This document shows positions 41,309 through 41,804 of a stretch of DNA of 41,804 nucleotides, in pieces. The DNA comes from an uncultured Ruminiclostridium sp. (GTDB lineage: Bacteria; Bacillota; Clostridia; Oscillospirales; Ruminococcaceae): positions 1 to 41,804 of the forward strand of contig CAJOMV010000013.1 in assembly GCA_905235805.1 (NCBI GenBank). The letters run 5' to 3'. Numbering within the stretch: the first letter of the stretch is position 1; the number at the start of each line of letters is the position of its first letter. The notes under the pieces were generated by a model. The model was given only the letters and a program-made list of their open reading frames with translations, made no database searches and was not told the origin of the DNA. The translations under genes were made by a program, and so were the position numbers.

Positions 41309-41804
41309 ATGCTTGACAGGCATATTGATCTTATGGCAGAATATAAAAACCTCTGTACGGTGTCTTACCGTAACGAAAGTGATAATATTATACTTTCGGC
41401 GGTACGGAATTACAACACACTTTACGACAGGCTGTGCGGTATAACACTACTGCACGGCTTTTCTTTCCCGGAAAAGCTATCATCATCAGCCATCGGCGCA
41501 GAGAACAAATAATTAAAGCGGTGGACGGAACTATTGTAAAGGTCGCGGGATATTCCGGAACGTCAGCCGCGAATATAGGCAAGCTTACAAGCGGGACCCG
41601 TATCCCGGCAAGGCAAAGCTCGACCGCGTATAAGTTTACTCATGGGATATACAGCTTTTCCGAAGCCAACGGGAAAATAGGTGTTCTCTGCGAAACAATA
41701 GGCTGTGACCCGTCGGCAGGTGAAAAAAAGATAAGAACGGCGCTGCTTGACTGGCTGTATGAAGATGTAGTCGAGCTTGACGACCGGACTGAGGGGTTTA
41801 AGCA
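41309..41804 (+). pseudogene. Partial, apparently frameshifted gene with HTH-like segment, running off the window
   Basis: An ATG at 41309 opens a frame that stops at 41512 (MLDRHIDLMAEYKNL start). A second frame, without any ATG, is open from 41386 to the window end and reads as a plausible protein: REQIIKAVDGTIVKVA, then GYSGTSAANIGKLTSGTR, which looks like a helix-turn-helix, then GIYSFSEANGKIGVLCE, IGCDPSAGEKKIRTALLDWL and YEDVVELDD. The simplest reading is one regulator-like gene with a frameshift between about 41460 and 41510 and its 3' end outside the window. I do not recognise the family with certainty. Confidence 0.4.

Noticed and set aside
1-41804. CRISPR arrays, rRNA genes, transposases or prophage genes
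   Set aside because: No regularly spaced repeats, rRNA segments, DDE/serine recombinase motifs or phage structural genes were seen on either strand.

Overview
The window looks like a chromosomal segment of a GC-rich, low-GC-intergenic Gram-positive anaerobe, most likely a gut Clostridia of the Ruminococcus/Oscillospirales kind. This is an inference from gene content: Shine-Dalgarno starts, consensus sigma-A promoters with an extended -10, lipoproteins, a clostridial-type assimilatory APS/sulfite reductase set, ECF sigma factors with membrane anti-sigma partners, an XRE-cupin/acyl-CoA synthetase pair and an L-2-amino-thiazoline-4-carboxylate (ATC) hydrolase family protein. I could not compare it to a database.

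Layout. 1-280: tRNA-Gly (first base cut by the window edge) and tRNA-Cys, with a 14-bp inverted repeat between them and a terminator after them. 280-730: AT-rich, nested inverted repeats, a promoter and a hairpin, then an NYN-domain RNase-like gene (732-1367). 1464-17400 is the centrepiece: one consensus promoter, a palindrome, a 14-codon candidate leader peptide ending in Cys, and then fifteen tightly packed genes on one strand up to one terminator. They encode sulfate uptake (cysP, cysT, cysW, cysA), synthesis of uroporphyrinogen III from glutamyl-tRNA and its conversion towards siroheme (hemA, sirC, hemC, cobA-hemD fusion, hemB, hemL), a siroheme sulfite reductase, AprA/AprB APS reductase and the CysD/CysN ATP sulfurylase. 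The logic is sulfate -> APS -> sulfite -> sulfide, with the siroheme cofactor made by the same operon. There is no APS kinase, PAPS reductase, DsrAB or Qmo, so this is assimilation by direct APS reduction. cysD carries one extra C in a C7 run that breaks its frame. CysN has a roughly 150-residue C-terminal region that is not APS kinase.

17400-21320: a cytoplasmic fusion of a LacI-type ligand-binding domain with a SpoIIE/RsbU-type phosphatase, then an ECF sigma/anti-sigma pair. 21320-27730 (minus strand): a probable four-gene operon of LtrA-like membrane protein, M13 lipoprotein peptidase, FtsX-type ABC permease and MacB/LolD-type ATPase. 27800-29400 (minus): a second ECF sigma/anti-sigma pair. 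29480-35900 (minus): ZIP metal transporter with a structured leader, membrane-anchored alpha/beta hydrolase, iron alcohol dehydrogenase plus MATE exporter, and a two-gene metal-handling unit (HMA-membrane-cupredoxin fusion plus a DUF2318-like Cys-rich lipoprotein). 35930-38310 (minus): XRE-cupin regulator and acyl-CoA synthetase. 38440-40930 (minus): ATC hydrolase-like protein and a second MATE exporter. 40930-41804 is AT-rich and degenerate: a 5'-truncated hydrolase sitting directly on a promoter, and a partial, apparently frameshifted HTH-like gene running off the end.
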